DNA of 5,733 nt from positions 1-5,733 of the forward strand of contig JAKABK010000151.1 in assembly GCA_021796905.1 (NCBI GenBank), written 5' to 3'. The position numbers and the translations under genes are program-made. Positions 1-5,733 of this stretch are shown here, one piece after another. Source of the DNA: Actinomycetes bacterium (GTDB lineage Bacteria > Actinomycetota > Acidimicrobiia > Acidimicrobiales > Palsa-688). Below the pieces are notes generated by a model. That model saw only the letters and a program-made list of their open reading frames with translations. It ran no database searches and had not been told where the DNA came from. Every line of letters begins with the position of its first letter. Position 1 is the stretch's first letter.

Positions 1-2382
1 GTAGGCCTCGACGTAGGTGAACCCGTTCGCCAGGGTGAACGCCAGCTGGGTGATGGGGTTGGCTCCCGCCTCGGCGATGTGGTAGCCGCTGATCGACGCC
101 GAGTAGAAGTGGCCGACGTCGTGGGCGATGAACCATTCCTGGACATCGCCCATCATCTTCAACGCGAAATCGGTGGAGAAGATGCAGGTGTTCTGACCCT
201 GGTCCTCTTTCAAGATGTCGGCCTGCACCGTTCCCCGCACCCGTCGCAAGGCGTCGGCGGCCAGCGCCTCGGCCTCCTCGGGGGTCGGCTCCCGGCCGGT
301 CTCGGCGGCGCGACGCTCCAGGGCCTGGTCGACGACGGTCGCGAAGAACATGGCGAGGATGCTCGGCGCCGGCCCGTTGATCGTCATCGACACCGACGTG
401 GTCGCAGACAGCAGGTCGAAACCGGCGTAGAGGGCTCTCATGTCGTCGAGGGTGGCCACCGACACCCCGGCGTTGCCGACCTTGCCGTAGATGTCGGGAC
501 GGGGGTCGGGATCCCGGCCGTAGAGGGTGACCGAGTCGAACGCGGTCGACAGCCGGGTCGCGGGCTGGCCCTCGGCGAGGAGATGGAACCGGCGGTTGGT
601 CCGCGCCGGGTCCCCTTCCCCGGCGAACATCCGGATCGGGTCCTCCCCGGTCCGTTTGAAGGCAAAGACCCCGCTGGTGAAGGGGAACGACCCGGGGAGG
701 TTCTCGGCCCGGAGCCATCCCAGGAGGTCCCCCTCGTCGCTCAACCGGGGCAGCGCAACTCTCGGGACCCGGCTCCCCGACAGCGAGAGGCGGTGGTTGG
801 CGTCGTCGCCGCGGTAGGCCGCGGCGGTCGCCGGCCAGCTGTCGAGCGCGGCGCGGCTCGCCTCGTCGAGGGCGGCGTCGGCTCCGGCCCCGAGGGCCCG
901 GACCGCTTCGAGGGCCGCCGATCCCGGTCCCGCCCCGGGGGTCGGGACGGCGGCCTCCAGTGCTGCGGCCACCTCCCGGGCCTGCTGGCGGCGGCGGGCG
1001 GCGGCGGCCAACACCGCGCTGCGGGCGTGGTAGGCCCGGACCGTCCCGGCGATCTCCGCCAGGTAACGGACCCGCTCCGGGGGGACGACCGATTCGTGCA
1101 AGGAGCTGACCTTGGTGTCGATCCTCGGCAGGGTCCCCGCCGACACCGGCAGGCCGGCGGAGGCGAGCCGGTCGCGCAACCCCTGGTAAAGGGCGGTCAC
1201 CCCGTCGTCGTTGTAACGGGACGCGACCGTCGCGTACACCGGCAGCTGATCGACGGGGACCCCACGGCGCCCGGGGTCCCGGGCGAGCTGTCGGCGGACG
1301 TCGCGGAGGGCGTCGGCGCCGCCGTGCCGATCGAACTTGTTGATCGCGACGACGTCGGCGAGCTCGAGCATGTCGATCTTCTCGAGCTGGGTGGCGGCGC
1401 CGAACTCCGGGGTCATCACGTACAGCGACACGTCGGCGAGGTCCACCACCGCGGCGTCGCCCTGGCCGATACCGGGGGTCTCGAGGATCACCAGGTCCGC
1501 TCCCCCCGCCCGGACGGCGGCGACCACGTCCGCGAGCGTGTCGGGCAGCTCGCTGGTCGAGCCGCGGGTGGCGAGCGAACGGAACCAGACCCGGTCACCG
1601 TCGATCGCGCCCATCCGGATCCGGTCCCCGAGCAGCGCCCCGCCGCCCTTGCGACGGCTCGGGTCGACCGCCACCAGGGCGATCGCGAGCCCGTCCTGCT
1701 GGTCGAGGCGGAAACGGCGGACCAGCTCGTCGGTGAGCGAGCTCTTGCCGGCGCCGCCGGTGCCTGTGACCCCGAGCACCGGGACGTGCCCGGCCGCCGC
1801 CGCGGCCGCGTCGCGCAACGCGGCGAGCCGGTCGTCGCCGAGGGTGCCGTCTGTGATCGCGGTTACCACCCGGGCGAGCGCGCCGGCGTCGAAGGAGCCG
1901 AGACGCTCCCACTCGGCGTCGTCGAGCTCGGGACGGCCCGCCCGGTCGCAGTCGGCGATCATGGTGTTGACCATCGCCTCCAGGCCGAGGCGCTGCCCGT
2001 CCTCGGGGGTGAAGATCCGGGCCACCCCGTAGGCGTGGAGGGCGGCGGCCTCCTCGGCGACGATCACCCCGCCGCCCCCGCCGTAGACCCGGACCCGCGC
2101 CCGGCCCTCGGCGCGGAGCCGGTCGACGAGGTAGCGGAAGTACTCCATGTGACCGCCCTGGTAGGAACTGACCGCCACCGCGTCGGCGTCCTCTTGGACC
2201 GCGGCGGCGACCACCTCGTCGACCGAGCGGTCGTGGCCCAAGTGGACCACCTCCGCCCCCTGACGCTGCAGGAGGCGGCGCATGATGTTGATCGCGGCGT
2301 CGTGACCGTCGAAGAGGCTCGCGGCGGTGACGAAGCGGACCGGCCGGGACGGGACGTGCAGCTGGGGCGCGCTCACGACCAC
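1..2382 (-). CDS. icmF: Fused isobutyryl-CoA mutase IcmF (B12 domain + GTPase + mutase), C-terminus beyond window
   Basis: Adenosylcobalamin-dependent mutase that interconverts isobutyryl-CoA and n-butyryl-CoA in the cytosol, with a built-in G-protein chaperone for cofactor loading and repair. About 794 codons are visible without a stop or frameshift; the family is near 1,080 residues, so roughly 290 C-terminal residues are missing at position 1. Numbering from the GTG at 2376: a B12-binding domain comes first (about 10-145), with DGHD at 23-26 holding the probable axial His25, SSYQGGH near 70-76, and a Gly-rich YGGGGG. A MeaB-like GTPase follows, with P-loop GTGGAGKS at 205-212, ETPGIGQ at 299-305 and NKFD at 346-349. 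The mutase domain begins near 550. Phe571 (in GVFAFKR) and Gln728 (in KEDQGQNT) sit where methylmalonyl-CoA mutase has Tyr89 and Arg207, which is the isobutyryl-CoA type signature. SGYHIAEAG carries the conserved active-site His. A stop (TAG) lies just upstream at 2388-2386. Starts are GTG at 2382 (11 nt after AGGA) or GTG at 2376; I prefer 2382 for spacing. It follows the hydrolase gene by 36 nt. Confidence 0.95.
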   Translation of the reverse strand, partial: MVVSAPQLHVPSRPVRFVTAASLFDGHDAAINIMRRLLQRQGAEVVHLGHDRSVDEVVAAAVQEDADAVAVSSYQGGHMEYFRYLVDRLRAEGRARVRVYGGGGGVIVAEEAAALHAYGVARIFTPEDGQRLGLEAMVNTMIADCDRAGRPELDDAEWERLGSFDAGALARVVTAITDGTLGDDRLAALRDAAAAAAGHVPVLGVTGTGGAGKSSLTDELVRRFRLDQQDGLAIALVAVDPSRRKGGGALLGDRIRMGAIDGDRVWFRSLATRGSTSELPDTLADVVAAVRAGGADLVILETPGIGQGDAAVVDLADVSLYVMTPEFGAATQLEKIDMLELADVVAINKFDRHGGADALRDVRRQLARDPGRRGVPVDQLPVYATVASRYNDDGVTALYQGLRDRLASAGLPVSAGTLPRIDTKVSSLHESVVPPERVRYLAEIAGTVRAYHARSAVLAAAARRRQQAREVAAALEAAVPTPGAGPGSAALEAVRALGAGADAALDEASRAALDSWPATAAAYRGDDANHRLSLSGSRVPRVALPRLSDEGDLLGWLRAENLPGSFPFTSGVFAFKRTGEDPIRMFAGEGDPARTNRRFHLLAEGQPATRLSTAFDSVTLYGRDPDPRPDIYGKVGNAGVSVATLDDMRALYAGFDLLSATTSVSMTINGPAPSILAMFFATVVDQALERRAAETGREPTPEEAEALAADALRRVRGTVQADILKEDQGQNTCIFSTDFALKMMGDVQEWFIAHDVGHFYSASISGYHIAEAGANPITQLAFTLANGFTYVEAY

Positions 2383-2385
2383 ATG

Positions 2386-2399
2386 CTAGGACGTCCTAG
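2386..2399. promoter_or_regulatory. Perfect 14-bp palindrome upstream of icmF, possible operator
   Basis: CTAGGACGTCCTAG is identical to its own reverse complement. It lies in the 36-nt gap between the hydrolase stop and the icmF start, only 3 nt before the GTG at 2382. Its minus-strand AGGA (2397-2394) is the best-placed Shine-Dalgarno-like element for icmF, so a protein bound here would also cover the ribosome-binding region of the DNA. Dyads of this size are typical of TetR- or GntR-family operators, but no regulator gene is in view, and the assignment is inference. The bases beyond the palindrome do not continue the symmetry. Confidence 0.4.
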
Positions 2400-2418
2400 T
2401 TTCTCCAGGGGCGGGCCT

Positions 2419-3024
2419 TCAGTGGCCCCGCGCGACCCACTCCCCGAGGTGGGGTGCCTCCGACCCGATGGTGGTGTCCTCGCCGTGACCGGTGTGGACC
2501 ACGGTCGCCGGGTCGAGGACCAGCAGCCGGGTCCTGATCGACCCGACGATCGTCGGGAAGTCGGAGAAGGACCGGCCGGTCGCGCCCGGCCCGCCACGAA
2601 AGAGGGTGTCGCCGGAGAACAGCACCCCCGCCCCGGGGTCGTGGAGGCACACCCCCCCAGGCGAGTGCCCAGGGGTGTGCAGCACGTCGAGGTGGGCGGC
2701 ACCGGCGTCGATCGCCTGCCGGTCGGACAGGGCGAGGTCGGGGCTGCGGTCGGGGTGGACGGCGTCCCACAGCATGCGGTCGTCGGGGTGGAGGGCGATC
2801 GGGGCACGCACCCGGGCGGCGAGATCGACCGCAGCGTTGACGTGGTCGTTGTGTCCGTGGGTCGCGACGATCATCAGCACCCGACGGCCGGCGACCGCCT
2901 CGACGATCGGGCCGGCGTCGTGGGCGGCGTCGACGACCACGACCTGCTCGTCGTCGCCGACGACCCACACGTTGTTGTCCACATCGAAGTCCTCCCCGTC
3001 GAGGCTGAAGACCCCGGATGTCAC
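2419..3024 (-). CDS. Metallo-beta-lactamase-fold hydrolase, candidate S-formylmycothiol hydrolase
   Basis: A 201-residue cytosolic zinc hydrolase of the glyoxalase II-like branch of the metallo-beta-lactamase superfamily. No signal peptide or membrane segment is visible. Metal ligands are all present: THGHNDH (His56, His58, Asp60, His61), His120 in HTPGHSPGG, Asp139 in SGDTLF, and His180 in HTGHG. It is shorter than classical glyoxalase II (about 250) because it ends soon after the last ligand and lacks the C-terminal substrate-binding domain. It starts 50 nt after mscR. As I recall, mycobacteria have the same pairing, with a metallo-beta-lactamase-fold gene next to mscR (Rv2259/Rv2260). From that context I infer that it hydrolyses S-formylmycothiol to formate and mycothiol; a general thioesterase or glyoxalase II role is the alternative. 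The GTG start at 3024 is chosen because the encoded N-terminus leads directly into the first beta-strands. No strong Shine-Dalgarno sequence precedes it, so translation may depend on coupling to mscR. Confidence 0.92.
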   Translation of the reverse strand: MTSGVFSLDGEDFDVDNNVWVVGDDEQVVVVDAAHDAGPIVEAVAGRRVLMIVATHGHNDHVNAAVDLAARVRAPIALHPDDRMLWDAVHPDRSPDLALSDRQAIDAGAAHLDVLHTPGHSPGGVCLHDPGAGVLFSGDTLFRGGPGATGRSFSDFPTIVGSIRTRLLVLDPATVVHTGHGEDTTIGSEAPHLGEWVARGH

Positions 3025-3051
3025 GACCCGATCGACCCGGACCCCGCCGGC

Positions 3052-3066
3052 GGGTCCCCGGGACCC
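3052..3066. repeat. GC-rich inverted repeat in the mscR-hydrolase gap
   Basis: GGGTCCC and GGGACCC flank a single central C, lying 9 nt downstream of the mscR stop codon. As RNA it could fold only as a short stem (GGGTC/GACCC, five-base loop). No U-run follows, so it does not look like an intrinsic terminator. It may slow the polymerase or protect the mRNA end, or it may be chance in very GC-rich DNA. Confidence 0.3.
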
Positions 3067-3074
3067 CGGGGGGC

Positions 3075-4160
3075 TCAGAGGACCACCACCGAGCGGAGCA
3101 CCTCGCCGCGGCGCATCCGGGCGAAGGCCTCCTCGACGCCGTCCAGGCCGATCGTCTCCGAGACGAACCCGTCGAGGTCCAAGCGCCCGGCGAGGTACAA
3201 GTCGATCAGGGCCGGGAAGTCACGGCTCGGCAGGCAGTCCCCGTACCACGACGACTTGAGCGCCCCGCCCCGCCCGAACAGCTCGATCAACGGCAGCTCG
3301 ACGGTCATGTCCGGGGTGGGGACCCCGACCTGGACCAGGGTGCCGGCGTGATCGCGGGCGTAGAACGCCTGCCGGTAGGTCTCGGGCCGTCCGACCGCCT
3401 CGATCACCACGTCGGCCCCGAAACCCCCGGTCAGCTCCCGGACCGCCTCCACCGGGTCGAGCACGCCGGCGTCGACGGTGTGGGTCGCCCCGAAGCGCCG
3501 CGCCCAGTCGAGCTTGCGGGCGTCGACGTCGACGGCGACGATCGTCCGGGCCCCGGCCAACGAAGCGGCGGCGATCGCCGCGTCCCCGACCCCGCCGCAG
3601 CCGAAGACCGCCACCGTGTCACCCCGCCCGACGCCCCCGGTGATCGCGGCGGCGCCGAAGCCGGCCATGATCCCGCAGCCGACCAGCCCTGCTGCCTCCG
3701 GACGGGCCCGCCGGTCGACCTTGACCGCTTGGGCGGCGGCGACGAGGGTCTTGTCGGCGAAAGCCCCGATCCCGAGCGCCGGCGTCAGGGCGGTGCCGTC
3801 CCCGAGGGTCATCGGCTGGGTGGCGTTGGCGCTGTCGAAGCAGTACCAGGGACGTCCTCGCCTGCAGGACCGGCACCGGCCGCAGGGGGCCCGCCAGGCG
3901 AGCACCACGTAGTCACCGGGGGCGAGGTCGCCGACCCCGTCGCCGACCGACTCGACCACACCGGCCGCCTCGTGGCCGAGCAGGAACGGGAAGGCGTCAT
4001 TGATCCCGCCTTCCCGGTAGTGCAGGTCGGTGTGGCACACCCCGCACGCCTCGACCGCCACCACCGCCTCCCCGGGACCGGGATCGGGCAGGGTGACCGT
4101 CTCGATCGAGACCGGCTCGCCCGCCGCTGCGGCGACGACGGCACGGACCTGCTGGGGCAC
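3075..4160 (-). CDS. mscR: S-(hydroxymethyl)mycothiol dehydrogenase (mycothiol-dependent formaldehyde dehydrogenase)
   Basis: A complete 361-residue zinc alcohol dehydrogenase that oxidises S-(hydroxymethyl)mycothiol, the spontaneous adduct of formaldehyde and mycothiol, to S-formylmycothiol with NAD+. The family is also known to reduce S-nitrosomycothiol, so it may protect against nitric oxide as well. The GroES-like domain holds catalytic zinc ligands Cys42 (CGVCHTD), His63 (GHE) and Cys162 (VGCG), and structural zinc ligands Cys93, Cys96, Cys99 and Cys107. The Rossmann domain has GCGGVG at 187-192 and Asp211 at the end of the second strand, which favours NAD over NADP. Stretches such as [40 protein letters not shown] and [13 protein letters not shown] match the mycobacterial enzyme as I remember it, and the length fits (about 360). 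The start is GTG at 4160, preceded by a strong GGGAGG. It begins 37 nt after the acyltransferase stop and is followed at 50 nt by the putative hydrolase of the next step. Confidence 0.96.
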   Translation of the reverse strand: MPQQVRAVVAAAAGEPVSIETVTLPDPGPGEAVVAVEACGVCHTDLHYREGGINDAFPFLLGHEAAGVVESVGDGVGDLAPGDYVVLAWRAPCGRCRSCRRGRPWYCFDSANATQPMTLGDGTALTPALGIGAFADKTLVAAAQAVKVDRRARPEAAGLVGCGIMAGFGAAAITGGVGRGDTVAVFGCGGVGDAAIAAASLAGARTIVAVDVDARKLDWARRFGATHTVDAGVLDPVEAVRELTGGFGADVVIEAVGRPETYRQAFYARDHAGTLVQVGVPTPDMTVELPLIELFGRGGALKSSWYGDCLPSRDFPALIDLYLAGRLDLDGFVSETIGLDGVEEAFARMRRGEVLRSVVVL

Positions 4161-4163
4161 GGG

Positions 4164-4170
4164 ACCTCCC
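4164..4170 (-). promoter_or_regulatory. Ribosome-binding site of mscR
   Basis: GGGAGGT on the minus strand ends 3 nt before the GTG at 4160. It is the strongest Shine-Dalgarno match in the window and fixes the mscR start. The spacing is on the short side. The remainder of the 37-nt gap to the acyltransferase stop is GC-rich, with only a 4-bp GGGC/GCCC stem (4192-4181) and no U-run, so no terminator is apparent there. Confidence 0.7.
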
Positions 4171-4197
4171 GGGGTTCGGCGGGCGCCGGCCCTGTCG

Positions 4198-5733
4198 TCA
4201 GCCGGCGCCGCCGAGGCTACCCGCCGGCGGGAGGCGCCCGGCTGCCCCCGGGGACCGACCGGCCGGCCCGAGCGCCGCCTGCAGCATCCGGGCGTAAACC
4301 GCTGCGCCGGCCGGGTCGGGGTGCACCCCGTCGGGGTAGAGCAGCGCCTTGTCCTCAGAGGCCCTCCACCAGTCGACGACCCGGTAGCCGGGCCGGTGGG
4401 CGACCGAGTCGATCGTCTGGTTGCTCAGCCTGCCCCACGGGTCGGGAACCCGTACGTTGACGAGCACCACCCGTGGCACCCCGGCGGCGAGGGTCTCGAG
4501 CTCGGCCAGGTCGGAACGGGTGAACACCCCGTTGGAGCCGAGGTCGACCACCAACGCCTCGACGGTGTCGAGGCGCCCCGCCGCCCGGTACTCCGCCAAG
4601 CGGTCGAGACCGGTGTAGACCTGTCGGCCGACGGCGGCGTCGACGGTGATCCGGGCACCGAAGGTCGCCTGGAGGGCCGGCTCGGCGGCCAGGAGCACCG
4701 AGTCGCCGATCGCCAGTATCCCGTGGCGGGCCGGCGGGGGCGCCAGGAGCGAGGAGGGCAGTAGACGGGCCCGGAGCCGGGCGATCCGCGCCGCCGCCCC
4801 GGGGGGGTACGGGTCGGAGCGGGACGCAACCGCAGCGGAGCCGGCGGTGACCGGCTCCGAGGCGGCGAGAGAACGGGTCCGCCGTGAGAACGGTGCCGGG
4901 CCCGGCACCAGCGCCGCGACCAGCACCAGCGCCGCGAGCGACCCTCCCGACGCGGCGATCAGCTGCCGGCGGGCCCGGACGGAGCGGGCGAGACGGACCC
5001 GGATCGCCCGTTGCGCCGCCCCGGTGCGCCACGGGCGCTCCACCCACCGGTAGGACGCCTCGGCCAGGACCGCAGTGGCGCCGAGGCGGACCACCAGCGC
5101 CGCCGGCTCGGGGAGCGGGAAGGCGCCCTGGGCCCCGGTGAGCACGATCACCGGCCAGTGCCACAGGTAGACCGAGTAGGAGCGGGTCCCGAGCCAGCGC
5201 AGCGGTCGGACCGACAGCCACCTGCCGGTACGGGACGCCGGGTGGGCGGCGACGACGGTGAGCACGGCGGCGAGGACCACGGCGAGAGCCAGGCCGCCCT
5301 CCCAGGTGAACGCGTCGGTGTAGCCCGAAGTGGCCATCATCACCCCGAGACCGGCGAGGCACACCACCGCCGCCCGGTCCATCACCCGGCGGCCGCGGTC
5401 GCCGACCCGGGTGCTGAGGTTCGCGGGCGGGGCGAACAGACCGAGCGCCGAGCCGAGCAGGAGCCCCTCGGAGTGGGTGTCGGTCCCGTAGTACACGCGG
5501 TCGAGCGAGGCTCCGGAGTGGTAGGCGACAGCCATGAGCGCCGCCGACGCCACCGCCCCGATCAGGGCGAAGACCACGACCCGTTCCCGCCGGCGACGCC
5601 AGCGCAACAACGCCAGCAGGATCGGCGGCCAGAGCAGGTAGAACTGCTCCTCGATCGCCAGCGACCACAGGTGCAACAACAGCGGCGGGGGACCGAAGCG
5701 GGCGAAGTACGAGACGTGGTGGTAGATGAACCA
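4198..5733 (-). CDS. Membrane O-acyltransferase (acyltransferase-3/OafA type) with C-terminal SGNH domain, N-terminus beyond window
   Basis: An integral membrane enzyme that moves acyl (usually acetyl) groups from the cytoplasm to an exported sugar polymer or cell-wall component. 511 residues are visible and the frame is open to the window edge. Roughly the first 120-150 residues, including the N-terminal catalytic His region, are missing. Visible residues begin with the family signature FIYHHVSYF and [17 protein letters not shown]. Hydrophobic segments follow near residues 52-71, 121-138, 146-164, 186-205 and 212-228, with the late motifs [10 protein letters not shown] and [10 protein letters not shown] last helix (about 258-278) leads through a Pro/Ala/Arg-rich linker to an extracytoplasmic SGNH domain: GDSV (Ser345), GSNG (Asn401) and DGVHP (Asp468, His471), so the Ser, Asn, Asp and His positions are all present. 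The C-terminal tail is Gly/Pro/Ala-rich. Two-domain proteins of this kind include peptidoglycan, lipopolysaccharide and macrolide O-acyltransferases; the substrate here is unknown. The TTG at 5679 is internal, not the start. Confidence 0.92.
   Translation of the reverse strand, partial: WFIYHHVSYFARFGPPPLLLHLWSLAIEEQFYLLWPPILLALLRWRRRRERVVVFALIGAVASAALMAVAYHSGASLDRVYYGTDTHSEGLLLGSALGLFAPPANLSTRVGDRGRRVMDRAAVVCLAGLGVMMATSGYTDAFTWEGGLALAVVLAAVLTVVAAHPASRTGRWLSVRPLRWLGTRSYSVYLWHWPVIVLTGAQGAFPLPEPAALVVRLGATAVLAEASYRWVERPWRTGAAQRAIRVRLARSVRARRQLIAASGGSLAALVLVAALVPGPAPFSRRTRSLAASEPVTAGSAAVASRSDPYPPGAAARIARLRARLLPSSLLAPPPARHGILAIGDSVLLAAEPALQATFGARITVDAAVGRQVYTGLDRLAEYRAAGRLDTVEALVVDLGSNGVFTRSDLAELETLAAGVPRVVLVNVRVPDPWGRLSNQTIDSVAHRPGYRVVDWWRASEDKALLYPDGVHPDPAGAAVYARMLQAALGPAGRSPGAAGRLPPAGSLGGAG
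4905..4937. repeat. 15-bp direct repeat within the acyltransferase gene
   Basis: GCACCAGCGCCGCGA occurs at 4905-4919 and again at 4923-4937, a period of 18 bp or six codons. In the protein it gives two near-identical hexads ([12 protein letters not shown]) inside the last membrane helix before the SGNH domain. Because the period is a whole number of codons, gain or loss of a unit would lengthen or shorten the helix without a frameshift. It looks like a small in-frame duplication. Confidence 0.6.

Noticed and set aside
2373..2807. Minus-strand open frames inside the hydrolase gene in other phases (also 2396-2968)
   Set aside because: They overlap a gene with complete metal-binding motifs, and their translations are Arg/Pro/Ser-rich shadows without any family signature.
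79..3351. A 1,090-codon open frame on the plus strand
   Set aside because: It is antisense to icmF, the hydrolase and part of mscR, and in codon register with icmF and the hydrolase. A stop there would need TTA, CTA or TCA codons in the sense genes, and these are almost unused at this GC content. The translation is Arg/Gly/Asp/His/Val-rich with no recognisable domain.
4181..4192. GGGCCGGCGCCC as a terminator between the acyltransferase and mscR
   Set aside because: The stem is only 4 bp and no U-run follows on the minus strand. It is ordinary for DNA this rich in G and C.
3018..4460. A 480-codon open frame on the plus strand
   Set aside because: It is in antisense register with mscR and arises from the same lack of TTA, CTA and TCA codons. 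The product is low-complexity and Pro/Gly/Arg-rich, and it runs across two confidently identified minus-strand genes.
4355..5668. A 437-codon minus-strand open frame overlapping the acyltransferase
   Set aside because: It is a frame-shifted shadow of the membrane protein, made of Gly/Arg/Pro-rich sequence. The other frame carries all the acyltransferase and SGNH motifs.
1..5733. tRNA or rRNA genes, CRISPR arrays, insertion sequences, phage or plasmid features
   Set aside because: I read both strands and found no cloverleaf-like segment, regularly spaced repeat array, transposase motif or terminal inverted repeats. The window is almost fully occupied by four conserved genes.

Overview
The window comes from a very GC-rich bacterium, almost certainly an actinobacterium. 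Nearly every third codon position is G or C, three of the four genes' start codons are in view and all three are GTG, and one gene is a clear S-(hydroxymethyl)mycothiol dehydrogenase. Mycothiol is made only by Actinobacteria. The exact order (Acidimicrobiia-like or other) cannot be fixed from the sequence alone.

All four real genes lie head-to-tail on the minus strand and are read from high to low coordinates. (1) 5733-4198 is the C-terminal part of a membrane O-acyltransferase (acyltransferase-3/OafA type) with a fused SGNH hydrolase domain; its N-terminus lies outside the window. (2) 4160-3075 is mscR, the NAD/mycothiol-dependent formaldehyde dehydrogenase, complete. (3) 3024-2419 is a small metallo-beta-lactamase-fold hydrolase, complete, and a good candidate for the thioesterase that releases formate from S-formylmycothiol. 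(4) 2382 (or 2376) down to position 1 is icmF, the fused isobutyryl-CoA mutase (B12 domain, MeaB-like GTPase, mutase barrel), whose last roughly 290 residues lie outside the window. The gaps are 37, 50 and 36 nt, so one transcript is possible. No convincing Rho-independent terminator is visible in any gap.

Functionally, mscR and the hydrolase form the mycothiol route for formaldehyde oxidation: spontaneous adduct, oxidation to S-formylmycothiol, then hydrolysis to formate. icmF interconverts isobutyryl-CoA and n-butyryl-CoA with its own GTPase chaperone. Whether icmF belongs to the same physiological module is open. A perfect 14-bp palindrome overlaps its presumed ribosome-binding region and could be an operator. 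The acyltransferase modifies an exported polymer or glycan and has no obvious metabolic link to the other three.

Most of this is recognisable, conserved metabolism. I did not find a convincing undescribed system. The best leads are the icmF upstream palindrome with an overlapping three-codon reading frame, and the placement of icmF behind the mycothiol formaldehyde pair. Very long open frames on the plus strand are antisense shadows.
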